Assembly: GCF_021405525.1 (NCBI RefSeq)
Contig: NZ_JAGQAG010000001.1
Span: 558,001-622,000, forward strand
Origin: Ruegeria pomeroyi
GTDB taxonomy: Bacteria > Pseudomonadota > Alphaproteobacteria > Rhodobacterales > Rhodobacteraceae
DNA length: 64,000 nucleotides
Direction of reading: 5' to 3'
Shown here: in pieces, positions 16,040-23,997 of the stretch
How the letters are laid out: every line of letters starts with the position of its first letter
Numbering within the stretch: the first letter of the stretch is position 1
The notes under the pieces: generated by a model
What the model was told of the DNA's origin: nothing
What the model saw: the letters and a program-made list of their open reading frames with translations, nothing else
Database searches by the model: none
Position numbers and translations under genes: made by a program

Positions 16040-17319
16040 CAATCTCTCCGATAGACGGGCAGGCCCGCGACATAGGTTGCCAGCACCCTACCTTGCATCC
16101 GCTGGCCGTCAAACGGAGTGTTCTGCGATTTCGATTTCAGCGTGAACCGGTCCAGTACAAAGGGTACATCCGGGTCGAACAGCACCAGATCGGCGGGCGT
16201 CCCCGCGCTCATCCGTCCCGACGCCAGCCCCAGCCGCCGCGCCGGGTTCAGCGCCATGGCCCGGAACAGGGTGGGCAGGTCCAGTTGGCCCGCATGATAG
16301 AGCCTCAGCGCCGCAGGCAACAGCGTTTCCAGCGCCACCGCACCACTGGCGGCCTCCTCAAAGGGCAGCCGCTTGCTTTCCTCGTCCTGTGGTGTGTGCA
16401 TGGAACTGATCGTGTCGATCAGGCCCGTGCGCACCGCCTCGATCACCGCTTGCCGGTCCTCCTCGCTGCGCAAGGGCGGCTTGACCTTGAAGAAGGTGCG
16501 ATAGCCCGACACATCCAGTTCGTTCAGCGTCAGGTGATGGATCGAGGTTCCAGCGGTGATGTCCAGCCCGTTCTTCTTGGCCCGTTCCAACGCGGGCAGG
16601 GCGCGCGCGGTGGTGATCTGGTCGGCGTGGTATTTTGCCCCGGTCATCTCCAACAGCGCGATATCCCGGTCCAGACCCATCCGTTCCGCCATGGGCGACA
16701 CGGCGGGCAGGCCATAGAGTGCCGCGAACTTGCCGCTGGTGGCTGCCGCCCCCTCGCTCAGCCCCGGTTCCTGCGGATGCGCGATCACCAGAGCGCCGCA
16801 GGACCTGGCATAGGTCAGCGCGCGGGAAAACACCTTGGTATTGGCGACCACATGGTCGCAATCGGTGAACGCCACCGCGCCCGCATCCAGCAGGAAGCCG
16901 ATCTCGGTCATCTCGCGGCCTTGCCGCCCCTTGGTCAGTGCCGCCATCGGCAGCACGTTGACCGGCGTGTCCGCCTGCGCCCGGCGGGTGACAAACTCCA
17001 GCGCCTCGGGCGTGTCGATGGCCGGGTGAGTGTCGGGCCGGGTGATGATGGTGGTGACACCGCCCGCCGCCGCTGCAAGTCCTGCGGATTTAAAGCTCTC
17101 CTTGTGGCGCTCGCCCGGCTCGCCCACCTTGACCCCGATATCGACGATGCCGGGGGCCAGGCACTTGCCGCCGCAATCGACCACCTCGACATGCTCGGGC
17201 ACGCCGATCTCGTGGCCCTGCGCCACGATCCGCCCGCCCTCGACCAGCAACGCACCGCGTTCGTCGGTGCCTGCCTCGGGGTCGATCAGCCGGGCATTGG
17301 TGAAAAGGATGTTGCTCAT
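16039..17319 (-). CDS. pyrC': Dihydroorotase-like protein lacking metal ligands (PyrC'/PyrX type)
   Basis: A full-length (426 aa) amidohydrolase of the dihydroorotase family, with the N-terminal beta-sandwich, a barrel, and a C-terminal NPARRLGL...GTPADLVLFD segment. The catalytic signature is lost. The usual DxHxHxRxPG reads DIGVKVGEPG, so both zinc histidines and the substrate arginine are replaced. The usual TDHAPH reads SSMHTPQ, so the catalytic aspartate is missing. In Pseudomonas an inactive PyrC' like this is a structural partner of aspartate carbamoyltransferase. Co-location with pyrB here fits that role. A catalytic dihydroorotase should then be encoded elsewhere in the genome. Confidence 0.92.
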   Translation of the reverse strand: MSNILFTNARLIDPEAGTDERGALLVEGGRIVAQGHEIGVPEHVEVVDCGGKCLAPGIVDIGVKVGEPGERHKESFKSAGLAAAAGGVTTIITRPDTHPAIDTPEALEFVTRRAQADTPVNVLPMAALTKGRQGREMTEIGFLLDAGAVAFTDCDHVVANTKVFSRALTYARSCGALVIAHPQEPGLSEGAAATSGKFAALYGLPAVSPMAERMGLDRDIALLEMTGAKYHADQITTARALPALERAKKNGLDITAGTSIHHLTLNELDVSGYRTFFKVKPPLRSEEDRQAVIEAVRTGLIDTISSMHTPQDEESKRLPFEEAASGAVALETLLPAALRLYHAGQLDLPTLFRAMALNPARRLGLASGRMSAGTPADLVLFDPDVPFVLDRFTLKSKSQNTPFDGQRMQGRVLATYVAGLPVYRRD

Positions 17320-17702
17320 GTCATCGCCCTTTCGATGGCGGCCTTGGTGGCGGCCGGATCCGCCTGATACTTGATCAGGTGCTTGTCACCGCCCTTGGTG
17401 ATCACCTGCACATAGCTGCCCATGGTGCGCACCATTTCGATCTGGTTGAGCGGTACGCGGGGGCCGGGCCCGCTGAGCGTGCCCCCGGAGATCTCCCAGA
17501 CCACCGCCAGTTCCTCGGAAGCGAGGTACCAGCCGCGCAGGGCAATCGCGGCCAGACCCGCTGGAGCGCCGGTCCAGATATAGGGGTTGCCCAATGCCCA
17601 GAGCACGGCCATGGCGCCACCCATGGCGATTGCCGCCATCCATGTGTGGTTGCGCAGATAGGCCTGCCGGTCTGCAACAAAGCGGATCACAGGATCAGCC
17701 AT
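17316..17702 (-). CDS. Two-helix membrane protein with PH-like tail
   Basis: A 128-aa protein with two hydrophobic segments (about residues 19-35 and 44-58) and a C-terminal strand-rich domain with LSGPGPRVPLNQIEMVRTMG, resembling small bacterial PH-like membrane proteins. It overlaps the dihydroorotase-like gene by 4 bp and the upstream gene by 16 bp, so it is part of the coupled pyrB operon. Function is unknown. Confidence 0.82.
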   Translation of the reverse strand: MADPVIRFVADRQAYLRNHTWMAAIAMGGAMAVLWALGNPYIWTGAPAGLAAIALRGWYLASEELAVVWEISGGTLSGPGPRVPLNQIEMVRTMGSYVQVITKGGDKHLIKYQADPAATKAAIERAMT

Positions 17703-18211
17703 GCCAGCCCCACGATGATCAGTGACATGATGATGGCAAACAGGGCGAAGCCGATATTGCGTGCCTTGCGCCGTGCCGCGCGCGGAGAAAGGCGGGGCGC
17801 GGAATGGGGCAGGGCGCTGGCGGTCTCTATCGGGGTGCCGGTCCAGTCGGTTCCGGCCTCGCGATACGTCCCGATGGGTTTGAGCACCGCCGGCAGCGGC
17901 AGGTCCAGCGCCCGCCCGCCAAAGGCCCGGCTGCGCAGCATCAGCACCCAGCCAGTGCGCGCCCGCAAGTCCGCTCGGTCGAACTGGTCCTCGGGCACGC
18001 CCAACCCCTCGGCCAGATACCCGTCAAGGCCAAGCTCTTCGAGATCAGCAACCGGAAAGACCTCGACATGATCCATGTCGAGCGTTTCGGCCCCCAACAG
18101 CTGCGCCACCGCACCCGGCTCTTGCAGGAACCGCGCCTCTTCGGGCCGCATGTCGAGGGAATAGAGCCGGATCACGCCGTGTTCGGTTGCGGAAACGTCC
18201 AGCCGGGTCAT
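17687..18211 (-). CDS. Tail-anchored membrane protein in the pyrB operon
   Basis: A 174-aa protein with an acidic soluble N-terminal part and a basic stretch ([10 protein letters not shown], about residues 142-151). One C-terminal hydrophobic segment (about residues 153-174) makes it a tail-anchored candidate. Its start overlaps the pyrB stop by 4 bp. No family was recognised; the sequence contains a repeated [15 protein letters not shown]-type acidic region. Association with pyrB suggests, but does not prove, a link to pyrimidine synthesis. Confidence 0.82.
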   Translation of the reverse strand: MTRLDVSATEHGVIRLYSLDMRPEEARFLQEPGAVAQLLGAETLDMDHVEVFPVADLEELGLDGYLAEGLGVPEDQFDRADLRARTGWVLMLRSRAFGGRALDLPLPAVLKPIGTYREAGTDWTGTPIETASALPHSAPRLSPRAARRKARNIGFALFAIIMSLIIVGLAWLIL

Positions 18212-19143
18212 GCGGCCTCGCGCTGGTTGCGGGCCAGCAGCTCCATCGCCGCCATACGCACGGCGACGCCCATTTCCACCTGTTCCTGGATCACCGAGCG
18301 GTTGATGTCGTCGGCCAGTGTTCCGTCGATCTCGACCCCCCGGTTCATTGGGCCGGGATGCATCACGATGGCGTCCGCCTTGGCGAGGCCGAGTTTGTCG
18401 CGATCCAGCCCGTAGCGGTGGTAGTATTCGCGCTCGGACGGGATGAAGCCGCCATCCATCCGCTCGCGCTGAAGGCGCAGCATCATTACCACATCGACGT
18501 CTTTCAGGCCCTCGCGCATGTCGTCATAAACCTCGGCGCCGAACGCGGCGAACTGGCCGGGAACCAGCGTCGGCGGTCCGATCAGGCGGATGCGGTTTTC
18601 CATCTTGCCCAGCAGGATCAGGTTCGAGCGGGCAACGCGGCTGTGCGCGATGTCGCCGCAGATGGCGATGTTCAGCCGGTGCAGCCGCCCCTTGGCCCGG
18701 CGGATCGTCAGCGCATCCAAGAGCGCCTGGGTCGGGTGTTCGTGGCGCCCGTCGCCCGCATTCAGCACCGCGCAATTGACCTTCTGCGCCAGCAGGTCCA
18801 CGGCGCCCGAATGCGGATGCCGCACGACAAGCAGGTCAGGATGCATCGCGTTCAATGTCATCGCGGTGTCGATCAGGGTTTCGCCCTTCTTGATCGAGCT
18901 TGCCTGCATCGACATGTTCATCACATCCGCTCCCAGCCGCTTGCCCGCCAGTTCGAAACTGGCCTGCGTGCGGGTGGAGTTTTCAAAGAACATGTTGATC
19001 TGGGTCAGCCCCGACAGCACGTCGGAATGCTTGGCCGATTGCCGGTTCAGGGCCACATAGGTCTCGGCCAGGTCCAGAATGGCGGTGATATCGGCGGGAG
19101 ACAGCTGTTCGATGCCAAGCAGGTGTCGGTGGGCAAATGACAT
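18208..19143 (-). CDS. pyrB: Aspartate carbamoyltransferase catalytic subunit
   Basis: Catalyses carbamoyl phosphate plus aspartate to carbamoyl aspartate, the committed pyrimidine step. The 311-aa sequence has the carbamoyl-phosphate motif [12 protein letters not shown] near residue 50, HPTQALLD in the middle and [11 protein letters not shown] in the C-terminal third. No pyrI is next to it. Instead the operon carries a degenerate dihydroorotase, as in organisms where PyrB and PyrC' assemble together. It is the first gene of a six-gene operon with overlapping junctions. Confidence 0.97.
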   Translation of the reverse strand: MSFAHRHLLGIEQLSPADITAILDLAETYVALNRQSAKHSDVLSGLTQINMFFENSTRTQASFELAGKRLGADVMNMSMQASSIKKGETLIDTAMTLNAMHPDLLVVRHPHSGAVDLLAQKVNCAVLNAGDGRHEHPTQALLDALTIRRAKGRLHRLNIAICGDIAHSRVARSNLILLGKMENRIRLIGPPTLVPGQFAAFGAEVYDDMREGLKDVDVVMMLRLQRERMDGGFIPSEREYYHRYGLDRDKLGLAKADAIVMHPGPMNRGVEIDGTLADDINRSVIQEQVEMGVAVRMAAMELLARNQREAA

Positions 19144-19214
19144 GGGCGGCTCCGGTCAGGCGATTGCGCCGCTTATAGAAAGGGTGCGGTCTGGGGGCAA
19201 TACGGCCCTTCGCC

Positions 19215-19808
19215 TCAGTCGGCGGGCGCGCAGCCGCCCTCGGGCAGGCAGATCTCGCCCGGTTTGCACCATTTGCCCTGTCCGCAATCGACCGCCAGCT
19301 GCGGGACACAGCCCCGTTCGGCCGAGCATTTGAAGCCGGGCCTGCATTGCGATCCGGTCTCTTCGCAAAGGAACCAGCCGACGCGACTGCACCCGCCACC
19401 GGGCAGGCATTGAGTGCCTGCCGGGCAGACCCGCCCGTCCTTGCAGGGTGTGTTTATCGGAATTTCCAGCTCGCGCGTTGTGATAGGAACACATCTGCCA
19501 CTGGCGGTGCAGGTCATGCCGGGTCCGCAGGTCAGGCCCGATTGGCAGCTGCCGTCTCCCTTGGGGGCGCAGCGGGTACCACCCGCCACACATTGCTCGA
19601 ACGGGCCGCACGAGCGCCCGCCGCCGCAATAAGTCGCGCCCAGGGGGATGCAATAGCCGTCCCAGGAACAGGTCTGCGCCCCTGAACAACAGCTTGTCGC
19701 ACCACACCGCAAGGTTCCGGGCGGGCAATCTGCGGTTGCGGCGCCAGCAGGCAGCGTGACGCAGAACCAGAGCAGAAATGGCAACAGCAAGAGGTGGACG
19801 CGGGACAT
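19215..19808 (-). CDS. Secreted cysteine-rich repeat protein
   Basis: A 197-aa exported protein with a clear signal peptide (hydrophobic core to about residue 24). The mature part of roughly 170 residues has 26 cysteines. They fall into about six tandem units of 22-32 residues, each with four cysteines spaced roughly C-x6-C-x5-C-x5-C and rich in glycine; unit 1 has two extra cysteines. Examples are CKDGRVCPAGTQC and CGQGKWCKPGEIC. This is the layout of disulfide-knotted eukaryote-like domains (granulin/EGF-like) rather than Fe-S or zinc proteins. No family was recognised. A hydrophobic-surface or extracellular structural role is a guess. Confidence 0.82.
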   Translation of the reverse strand: MSRVHLLLLPFLLWFCVTLPAGAATADCPPGTLRCGATSCCSGAQTCSWDGYCIPLGATYCGGGRSCGPFEQCVAGGTRCAPKGDGSCQSGLTCGPGMTCTASGRCVPITTRELEIPINTPCKDGRVCPAGTQCLPGGGCSRVGWFLCEETGSQCRPGFKCSAERGCVPQLAVDCGQGKWCKPGEICLPEGGCAPAD

Positions 19809-19888
19809 GACCCCATGCTCGACCCCGTCGCGCGCGCTGTCCAGCCCAATCCGCTTTCCCTTGCCGCAGGGACGGTTAGATTGGGGGC

Positions 19889-20674
19889 ATGGAATCGGCA
19901 CTTGACCCTCATACCGCGCTGGCCCTGCTGCAATGGCAGGTCGAACTGGGTGTGTCCGAGACGATCATGGATGCGCCGCTGGATCGCTATGCGCTGACCG
20001 ACACCGAACCGCGCCAGTCGGTGCATGCGACGCCCGATCCGCGTCGCCCGGCAATGTCCGCGCCGCCTCCCAAGGCGCCCGAGGTCGATCCGGCCCAAGA
20101 AGCTGCGCACGCCGCGCATGCGGCAGCTTCGCTCGATGCCTTGCGTGCTGCGCTGGCCGAGTTCGAGCATTGCGACCTGAAGCGCGGGGCCCGCAATCTG
20201 GTCTTTGCCGATGGGGCGCCCGGTGCGCGGGTGATGATCATTGGCGAGGCTCCGGGCCGTGACGAGGATCGCGAGGGCCGTCCCTTTGTCGGCCGGGCCG
20301 GGCAGTTGCTGGACCGGATGCTGGCGGCGATCGGTCTCAGCCGGTCGGAGAGCGTCTATATCACCAACGTCCTGCCATGGCGGCCCCCGCAGAACCGCGA
20401 CCCGTTGCCGGTGGAAATCGGCATGATGAAGCCGTTTCTGGAACGGCATGTGGCATTGGCCAAGCCCGAGGTGCTGGTGTTGATGGGCAATATCAGCTGC
20501 GAAACGGTGCTGGGCCGACGCGGGATTACCCGGTTGCGCGGGCAATGGACCCAAGCCATGGGCCTGCCGGTGCTGCCGATGTTTCATCCGGCCTATCTGC
20601 TGCGTCAGCCGCAGATGAAGCGGCAGGCCTGGGTCGATCTGCTGGAGCTTCAGGCGAAGCTGAGGGAGGCGTGA
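19889..20674 (+). CDS. Family-4-type uracil-DNA glycosylase lacking Fe-S cysteines
   Basis: A 261-aa glycosylase of the uracil-DNA glycosylase superfamily. The N-terminal 85 residues are low-complexity (Ala/Pro rich). The catalytic motif GEAPGRDEDREG is at residues 119-130, and FHPAYLLR holds the second active-site region. The four cysteines that hold the 4Fe-4S cluster in family 4 are mostly absent: the positions read Phe92, Cys95, Trp164 (LPWRPP for the usual KCRPP) and Lys181 (MMKPFL for ACxPFL). Either it folds without a cluster or it has shifted function. The stop overlaps the next gene (TGATG). Confidence 0.88.
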   Translation: MESALDPHTALALLQWQVELGVSETIMDAPLDRYALTDTEPRQSVHATPDPRRPAMSAPPPKAPEVDPAQEAAHAAHAAASLDALRAALAEFEHCDLKRGARNLVFADGAPGARVMIIGEAPGRDEDREGRPFVGRAGQLLDRMLAAIGLSRSESVYITNVLPWRPPQNRDPLPVEIGMMKPFLERHVALAKPEVLVLMGNISCETVLGRRGITRLRGQWTQAMGLPVLPMFHPAYLLRQPQMKRQAWVDLLELQAKLREA

Positions 20675-21273
20675 TGCGCATTCTGGCCTTTTCCGATCTG
20701 CACATGGCGCGCGCCCGGGCCGCCGATCTGGTTGCCGCCAGTCTTGAGGCCGATCTGGTCATCGGGGCGGGCGATTATTGCAACGGGCGGCAGGGCCTGG
20801 ATCAGGCGATGGCCATGCTGGCCGGGATCATGGTGCCGCTGGTGCTGGTGCCCGGCAATGCCGAAAGCGCCGACGAGCTGCGCGCTGCCGCCCCCGATGG
20901 TGCCCATGTGCTGCACGGCTCTGGCGCGCGCATCGACGGGTTGCGCCTGTTCGGTGTGGGATACGGTGTGCCGCCCACCCCCTTTGGCGACTGGTCCTGC
21001 GACCTGACCGAGGGCGCGGCGGCCGAACTGCTCGACCGCTGCACGGGTGCCGATATCCTGATCACCCATTCGCCGCCCAAGGGGATCGGCGATGTGACTG
21101 GAACCGGGCTTTCGGTCGGGTCGACCGAGATCCGCGACGCCATCGAACGGGTCCAGCCCCGGCTGGCGCTTTGCGGACATATCCATGACAGCTGGGGGGC
21201 CCAGGGCATGATCGGGCGCAGCCGGGTCGTCAACCTTGGCCCCACCGTGAACTGGTTCGAGATACCGGCATGA
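20674..21273 (+). CDS. Metallophosphoesterase
   Basis: Calcineurin-like phosphoesterase of 199 aa with the metal-binding series in order: FSDLHM (residues 6-11), GAGDY, GNAES, THSPPKG and GHIHDSW near the C-terminus. The first motif DLH and the final GHIH supply the di-metal ligands. The ATG overlaps the glycosylase stop. The substrate is unknown; family members cleave nucleotides or phosphodiesters. It is followed by a 4-bp overlap with a LysE gene. Confidence 0.9.
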   Translation: MRILAFSDLHMARARAADLVAASLEADLVIGAGDYCNGRQGLDQAMAMLAGIMVPLVLVPGNAESADELRAAAPDGAHVLHGSGARIDGLRLFGVGYGVPPTPFGDWSCDLTEGAAAELLDRCTGADILITHSPPKGIGDVTGTGLSVGSTEIRDAIERVQPRLALCGHIHDSWGAQGMIGRSRVVNLGPTVNWFEIPA

Positions 21274-21890
21274 TCGATCCGGTCACCTTGCTTACATTCG
21301 TCCCCGCCGCGCTCGCGCTGAACCTGACACCGGGGGCCGACATGATGTTTTGTCTCGGGCAGGGGCTGCGAGCGGGTCCGCGCGCGGGCTGGGCCGCCAG
21401 CGCCGGGATTTCGGCGGGCGGCATGGTGCATGTTTCGATCGCGGGGCTGGGTCTGGGGGCTGCGGTACAGGCGATGCCCTGGCTGTTCGACGTGATCCGC
21501 TGGGCCGGGGTTGCCTATCTGCTCTGGCTGGCCTGGGGCGCGTTGCGGCAAGAGTTCAGCGCATCCGAGGTGCCGGTACGCCCGGCGCGGCGCGCCTTTC
21601 GTGACGGGATGCTGGTAAACCTCACCAACCCCAAGGTGATCCTGTTCGTGCTTGCCTTCATCCCGCAATTCATCGACCCGGCTGCCGGACCGATCCTGAT
21701 GCAATTCCTGACCTTTGGCCTTGTAATCGCGATCGGCGGATTCATCGTCAACGGCATGGTGGGTCAGTTCGCTGGCGGATTGGGCAGACGGCTGACCGGC
21801 GATCCGCGATTGGGCCGTCTGCTCAGCCGCTTTACCGCCGGCATTTTCGCCGCGCTGGCGCTGCGGCTTGCCTTGCTAGAAAGGACCTGA
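21270..21890 (+). CDS. LysE/RhtB family amino acid exporter
   Basis: A 206-aa membrane protein with about six hydrophobic helices. The family opening NLTPGADMMF (the LysE NPxPG-type motif) and the central LVNLTNPKVILFVLAFIPQF are clear. These proteins export amino acids or their derivatives; the specific substrate cannot be told. Overlap with the upstream phosphoesterase (4 bp) indicates cotranscription. Confidence 0.92.
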   Translation: MIDPVTLLTFVPAALALNLTPGADMMFCLGQGLRAGPRAGWAASAGISAGGMVHVSIAGLGLGAAVQAMPWLFDVIRWAGVAYLLWLAWGALRQEFSASEVPVRPARRAFRDGMLVNLTNPKVILFVLAFIPQFIDPAAGPILMQFLTFGLVIAIGGFIVNGMVGQFAGGLGRRLTGDPRLGRLLSRFTAGIFAALALRLALLERT

Positions 21891-21894
21891 TCTC

Positions 21895-22437
21895 TTGTCC
21901 CGCATCGACGAAAGCCTCGATTTCATCCCGGTCCGTATCGCGGTGCTGACCGTGTCGGATACCCGCTCGCTGGACGAGGACCGCTCGGGCCAGACCCTGG
22001 TCGACCGGATCGCGCGGGCAGGTCATGTGCTGGCCGACCGGCGCATCATCCGGGACGAACGCGCCCAGATTGCCGACCAGCTGCGCGCCTGGGTTGCAGA
22101 CCCCGAAATCGACGTGATCATCTCGACCGGCGGCACCGGCCTGACCGGGCGCGACGTGACCGTCGAGGCCCATCGTGACGTCTATGAAAAAGAGATCGAG
22201 GCCTTTGCCACCGTCTTTACCCTGATCTCGATGGAAAAGATCGGTACCTCGGCGGTACAGTCACGCGCCACGGGTGGTGTGGCGGGCGGCACTTATCTGT
22301 TTGCATTGCCCGGCAGCCCCGGTGCCTGCAAGGATGCCTGGGACGGAATTCTGGAAAAACAGCTGGATTATAGGCACCGGCCCTGCAATTTCGTGGAAAT
22401 CATGCCCAGACTGGACGAACATCTGCGACGGAAATAG
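21895..22437 (+). CDS. moaB: Molybdenum cofactor biosynthesis protein B
   Basis: A 180-aa MoaB/MogA-fold protein, which adenylates molybdopterin before metal insertion. The sequence shows LTVSDTRSLDEDRSG, IISTGGTGLTGRDVT and FALPGSPGACKDAWD, the conserved loops of the family. The start is TTG at 21895 behind an AAAGGA ribosome site. It is 5 bp after the LysE gene and apart from the other cofactor genes at 7 kb and 38-42 kb. Confidence 0.93.
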   Translation: MSRIDESLDFIPVRIAVLTVSDTRSLDEDRSGQTLVDRIARAGHVLADRRIIRDERAQIADQLRAWVADPEIDVIISTGGTGLTGRDVTVEAHRDVYEKEIEAFATVFTLISMEKIGTSAVQSRATGGVAGGTYLFALPGSPGACKDAWDGILEKQLDYRHRPCNFVEIMPRLDEHLRRK

Positions 22438-22533
22438 CTTTGCGACCCGTTCAAGCACTTGGGGCTTGGCGTTTTTCCATACGCTGCTAGTTCTGTTACA
22501 GTGCGATCCTGAGCGAGCGGGGTGCGAAAACCG

Positions 22534-23991
22534 ATGCGATTTCTGCGGCAGAGCCTTTTGGGTGTCTTTCTGGCCTCGGTGGCGCTTGCCCTGCTGATCT
22601 GGGCCGGACAGCTGGTGATGGAGGCGGTGCAAACCAGAATGGCCGGTGACCGCAAGCCGCCGGCAGCGCGCGAACGGGTCTTTGCGGTCAATGTGCAGCG
22701 TGCCGAATATGGCACCGTCACCCCGGTTCTCGAAGCCTTCGGTCAGGTCCAAAGCCGCCGCACGCTGGAACTGCGCGCCGCGATGGGCGGGCGGGTGATC
22801 GGCCTGTCGGACAGTTTCGTCGAGGGCGGCACGGTCGCTATGGGCGAGGTGCTGGTGCGCATCGACCCGGCCAAGCCGCAGACCGAGCTGGACCGCGCGC
22901 GATCCGACCTGATGGATGCCGAGGCCGAGGAACGCGATGCCGCAAGGGCGCTGATCCTGGCCGGTGACGAGTTGCAGGCCGCCGAGGATCAGTCGGCCTT
23001 GCGGGCCCAGGCGATGAAGCGGCAACGGGATCTGGTGGAACGCGGCGTCGGCAGCGCCGCCGCCGCCGAGACCGCAGAGCTGGCCGATGCCCAGGCGCGG
23101 CAAGCCGTATTGGCGCGGCGCATCGCGGTGGCCCAGGCCGAGGCGCGCGTGGATCAGGCCGCGACCCGTCTGGCCCGCGCCCGGCTGGCGCTGGAACAGG
23201 CCGAACGCGATCTGACCGAAACCGAGGTGACAGCCCGGTTCGACGGCACGCTCAGCGGCGTGACTCTTGTCGAGGGGCGGCTGGTGGCGGTGAACGAGAA
23301 GCTGGCCGAACTGATCGACCCCGACGCGCTCGAAGTGGTGTTCCGCGTCTCGACGGCCCAGCATACGCGGCTGCTGGATGCGGCCGGTCGTTTGATTGGT
23401 GCTGCAGTCGAGATCGAGTTGGATGTGGCGGGGGCCGATCTGACCGCCACCGGCACTGTCAGCCGCGACAGCGCGGCAGCGGGCGAGGGACAGTCGGGCC
23501 GGGTGATCTATGCCCGTCTCGATGCGGCGCCGGGGTTCAAGCCCGGCGATTTCGTCACCGTCCGTGTCGAGGAACCGCCGCTGGCCGACGTGGTCCGCCT
23601 GCCGGCCTCGGCGCTGGACGCGGCGGGCACGGTGCTGGTTCTGGATAGTGAGGACCGGCTGGAACAAGTGTCGGTCACCCTGATCCGGCGGCAGGGCGAT
23701 ATGGTGCTGATCCGGGGCGAGGGGCTGGCCGGGCGCGAGGTGGTGCTGGGACGCACCCCGCTTTTGGGCCCCGGCATCCGGGTCCGCCCCCTGCGCGACG
23801 AGGCGCAGGCAGGCAGCCCCGACCTGTCGATGCTGGAGCTGAGTGACGAGCGCCGTGCCCGGCTGGTGGCTCTGGTCGAGGCCAATGAGCGGATGCCCTC
23901 GGAAGTCAAGGCCAAGGTGTTGGGCCAGCTCGCCGAAACCCGCGTTCCCGCCGGGCTGGTGGCCCGGCTGGAAGACCGGGCCGGGGGCTGA
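22534..23991 (+). CDS. RND efflux periplasmic adaptor (HlyD/MFP family)
   Basis: Membrane-fusion protein (485 aa) that bridges an inner-membrane RND pump to an outer-membrane channel. One N-terminal membrane segment (residues about 6-32) comes first. Next is the lipoyl half-motif region with VTPVLEAFGQVQSRRTLELR, then a long alpha-helical hairpin rich in Ala/Glu/Arg. The second half-motif follows (TEVTARFDGTLSGV), then a beta-barrel. A GTG 4 codons upstream is an alternative start. The pump gene follows by 6 bp. Confidence 0.93.
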   Translation: MRFLRQSLLGVFLASVALALLIWAGQLVMEAVQTRMAGDRKPPAARERVFAVNVQRAEYGTVTPVLEAFGQVQSRRTLELRAAMGGRVIGLSDSFVEGGTVAMGEVLVRIDPAKPQTELDRARSDLMDAEAEERDAARALILAGDELQAAEDQSALRAQAMKRQRDLVERGVGSAAAAETAELADAQARQAVLARRIAVAQAEARVDQAATRLARARLALEQAERDLTETEVTARFDGTLSGVTLVEGRLVAVNEKLAELIDPDALEVVFRVSTAQHTRLLDAAGRLIGAAVEIELDVAGADLTATGTVSRDSAAAGEGQSGRVIYARLDAAPGFKPGDFVTVRVEEPPLADVVRLPASALDAAGTVLVLDSEDRLEQVSVTLIRRQGDMVLIRGEGLAGREVVLGRTPLLGPGIRVRPLRDEAQAGSPDLSMLELSDERRARLVALVEANERMPSEVKAKVLGQLAETRVPAGLVARLEDRAGG

Positions 23992-23997
23992 TCCGCG

